From Oryzias latipes (taxonomy: Eukaryota; Chordata; Actinopteri; Beloniformes; Adrianichthyidae), in the NCBI RefSeq assembly GCF_002234675.1, contig NC_019867.2, positions 18,880,184 to 18,944,183 of the forward strand: a stretch of DNA of 64,000 nucleotides, in the 5' to 3' direction. The translations under genes and the position numbers were made by a program. The notes under the pieces are model-generated. The model was not told where the DNA came from. It saw nothing but the letters and a program-made list of their open reading frames with translations, and ran no database searches. Below, one piece after another: positions 60,912 to 64,000 of this stretch (positions are counted from its first letter, which is position 1; each line of letters starts with the position of its first letter).

Positions 60912-63900
60912 GAACTATGCAATGGTGGATGTTTTTTTTTCAATTCAATTTTAAAATTCACTGTACTGTAGTTATGTGACATTATCCTTTATATTCATTA
61001 ATTTTTTCTGGTTTCTACAATTTTAACACCTATTAATTGTGTATCCTGTTTTTTTTTAAATTACTAATGCACTTGTATGGAGCAACAAAAAAATTTTAAT
61101 TTCCAATTTTTTGTGACGGAGTGATACACTTTTTATGCATTATTATGTAGTATTTATTATTTTTAACGGTAAGTTTTACCATGACAAATTATTTGTTTTA
61201 ATGTCAGTGTTGCACCAACCAGGGAGCACTTTTTTTTGTTGTACCAGGGAAAATGACAATAAAGATCTGTCTTCTCAACTGAATTTGATTAGGGTTCATT
61301 TAAAAGTTTATATCAACTTTAAACTTATTTTAAATTCAGTTGTTTTAACAGAAGTTAAAATAATAACAAAAACAAAGAAACTGTCGACTTTAGGATACAT
61401 TTCCCTGAAATCAAAGTTTTTACAACTTAGAACACATTTATAAATTATGAACTGAACTAACTTTTCACCATCACTTGGAAAAATAATAAATATGGTGAAA
61501 ACTCCAGTAAAAGCCCAACACATAAAAGCTGGACAGAGAAGTTCAAGGTTTTTACAGAAGCATACCCACAATGCTCCGCTGCCTCATTAGCCCTCTATTC
61601 TCTATGACAACAGGAATGAGGAGGACAATGAGGCGAGAGCTTTGCACTTCTGTCCCTTTGCTGGTGGCGACTCAGCTCCCGCCTTCCTTATAATACAATT
61701 ACTATATTCACATGGGAAATCAGGACACCTTGGCGTTTGCATCTCTGCAATGTACGTCAGCAGGGGTATCTAGGCACTGCAGGACAAAACATCAATCTTG
61801 CCTTTCTCTGCTAATTTAACGGGTAAATGCACTTTCCTTCTTTTCATGCCAGGGAGGACCTCAGTGTTGATGAAGGGATGGGTGTGTGCACAAACAATGA
61901 ATGACTTCAGAACTGACATGGGGAGGTTGGTGGACAGAGGGGTAACTCCTCTTTCAGCGGGTATGGGTGCCAAAGGATGTACTGCATCAGCAGAATCAGC
62001 GGTGTGACATTGAGTGTCTGCTGCAGGTTGCTGCTGAAGGACTTGGTTGATGGCTAATTTCATTTGGAGCTGAGACGCACACACAGTGAACAGCTGCCTG
62101 TGTCTCTCACATCTTCAGCCAGGCAAGCTCACATAACTTTCTCTGCTAGTTGCATCTGTGCCTGCTCATGGCTCACTGGCTTAACTCCATCTGCTGTCTA
62201 CATAGGAAATATTGCAAATCTCATGAGATTTATTTAAAAATGATCAATTTAAAACTGCGCCTGTGTTGCAGCCAGCTCCAGTTCTCTGTAGAAGGAAAGA
62301 GCTCTGTGTTGGTGAGCCACTTGCCTCAACTTATCATCACAGGGGGCCGCACGAGGATTGTATTGTGCTCAGCACTTTCAGCACTGCTGCTTGTTTTTGG
62401 TCACAATCAATAGCAGCTCCTCACAGTCTTGCTCAGAGGAGGGTTTAACACAGCTTCATAAATATTTGAACATGTTGAGATGTTTTATTCCTTAGCATTA
62501 ACTTACCCCCCTCAAACTTTGGTGGGGGATAAGATGAACCTCATCTCTCCTTGAAAGCCCATTAGCACTTCTCAGACTGGTCTCACCGGAATATGTAAAA
62601 TGAGCTCAACTTCTCCAAGCCGTGTTAGGTGGTGGTGGTGTTTGAAGGTTAAAATTACATGCAGGCAGAAATCTATAATGTTCAAAAATCATTTACTGTA
62701 TGAACTTTTTCATTTTGAAGGTTTAAGGATAATTTTTGGGATGTAAAATGTATATTTAGTCAAATGTTTTGGAAGCACAAGCAGCATTTAAAGCTACAAT
62801 TAAACTTACTTTTACTTTTTATGGATTTTCTTGAGTTTTTGTTAAAATGTTAAAGTTACTTTTTTACTGAATTTGATTTTGTTAAGGTAAAGCCACAATG
62901 TTCTGTTTAGTTCTAAATATACTGAACAACTCTGGACACTGTTGGACAAAACCACATTTTTCAAAAAAAAAGTGTGGAGTTTGCTACACCTCTATCACTG
63001 TAATTCACTGTATTCTGTTTGCTAGTGTAAATGACAGCCATATTTCCTTAAAACGTAAACAAATTATTTTAAATTTGATAAAAAATTACTGATAAAGGGG
63101 TGGATGGTGCTTTCATAGATTGATGGTTGATCCTCCCCCCTTCCTTTACCTAAATGGACCTGTTTCAACAACTGTTAGATGTGTTTGACCATCCTAGTCA
63201 TCATATTTAGAATGAGCAAAAACCACTGATTTTAATCAGAGACCAAAATGGCCATATCTCAAGGCAAATATTTCATAGCGATGCTTTTATTTTGACAGGA
63301 CATGTGATACTCTAAGAACAAGCTGATAGTCCATTACAGATCAATACAGACAAACACAATAACACTCATTCCAATAAGCATCAACTATGTGTCTTCCTTT
63401 TACAACATGTGAAAATAGTTACCATATATACACTGTACCAATATTTCTATAACACTCACAGGTTTCTATAGGGTGTATATGAAGCATGACATGGAATGAC
63501 CATATTGAGTCAACAACATTAAGAAAATGGAGCAATTGAGTTGGAAAGGTGGGACATACTAAAGTCAGAGATTTGTTGGGTCACCTACCTGTCAATAAAA
63601 CAAAAAAAAAAAAAAACGAATTATACACAATTTTAAGCTTTAACAAAATGGAAACATCTGATTAAAAACACCTTTGTCGTTAAAAATATTTACTTCAATA
63701 TTCCAAAATGTTTTATAAAGAAAGTTAATTTATTTAATTTTGCAAACAGGGGGAAATGAATAGAAATTGTTCCCTTCAGATTCCAGCCTCCAGTGGTCAT
63801 GAGTGGAAGTGCAACAGCTGGCACTTCCAGGTTGGCTTCGGATTTGGGAACGGAATGTGCCAGTGTTTTCCTGTGACTCTTCCTGTTCTCTTTTCCAGGA

Positions 63901-64000
63901 AACTTAGTGAAAGTGGCCACTTCCTTTCTGAACCTTTGTTGTTCTCCATCATTTTTCCTGCCTTCCATTCTCATCCCTTATCTCCCTCTCACGATGTCCT

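Larger units (their letters stand above)
60401..64000 (-). other. dtx1 intron 1, truncated by the window edge
   Basis: Lies upstream of the visible dtx1 acceptor at 60401. It contains LINE remnants at 60575-60911. The remainder is AT-rich, with short A runs (for example 63601-63616). I searched by eye for the missing first WWE exon (a VVWEW-type motif on the minus strand) and did not find it. Confidence 0.6.

Noticed and set aside
1-64000. Search for CRISPR arrays, operons, viral genes, toxin systems or a novel gene cluster
   Set aside because: Nothing of the kind was seen; all strong coding signals belong to seven known vertebrate genes.

Overview
This 64 kb window is ordinary nuclear DNA of a ray-finned (teleost) fish. 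The evidence is spliced genes with GT-AG introns, compact introns, vertebrate gene families in vertebrate-like order, and fish-type DNA transposons, a tRNA-derived SINE and LINE remnants. A TTAA-flanked miniature element present twice resembles, from memory, a family abundant in medaka (Oryzias). The species guess is therefore tentative: Oryzias or a related atherinomorph.

Layout from left to right. (1) 5' end of tbc1d10a on the minus strand (two coding exons at 906-2295; the rest runs off the left edge). (2) Complete sf3a1 on the minus strand (15 coding exons, 4075-8480). (3) Complete ccdc157 on the plus strand (9 coding exons, 8774-11581), head to head with sf3a1 across a short shared promoter. 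(4) Intergenic DNA with a TTAA-flanked element. (5) Complete slc7a4 on the minus strand (4 coding exons, 15135-19039). (6) Intergenic DNA with a hAT-type element nested inside a TTAA-flanked miniature element. (7) Complete dgcr6 on the minus strand (5 coding exons, 22852-23887). (8) Complete rasal1 on the plus strand (21 coding exons, 24661-39671), divergent from dgcr6. (9) A 6.4 kb convergent intergenic stretch. (10) dtx1 on the minus strand (8 coding exons, 46095-60400); its first coding exon lies beyond the right edge, and 60401-64000 is intron.

The genes do not form one pathway. They cover Rab GTPase activation (tbc1d10a), U2 snRNP splicing (sf3a1), a coiled-coil protein (ccdc157), an SLC7 transporter (slc7a4), the DGCR6 protein, Ras inactivation (rasal1) and Notch-linked ubiquitin ligation (dtx1). 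Together they join neighbourhoods that in human lie on 22q12 (TBC1D10A-SF3A1-CCDC157), 22q11 (SLC7A4, DGCR6) and 12q24 (RASAL1-DTX1), which fits the known ancestral 12/22 association.

Exon boundaries were read by eye from splice dinucleotides, reading-frame phase and recalled family sequences. All complete genes keep an open frame through every junction. I found no CRISPR array, operon, viral gene, rRNA or convincing functional tRNA, and no evidence of an undescribed biological system. The most interesting items are the promoter architecture, the nested mobile elements and the synteny.
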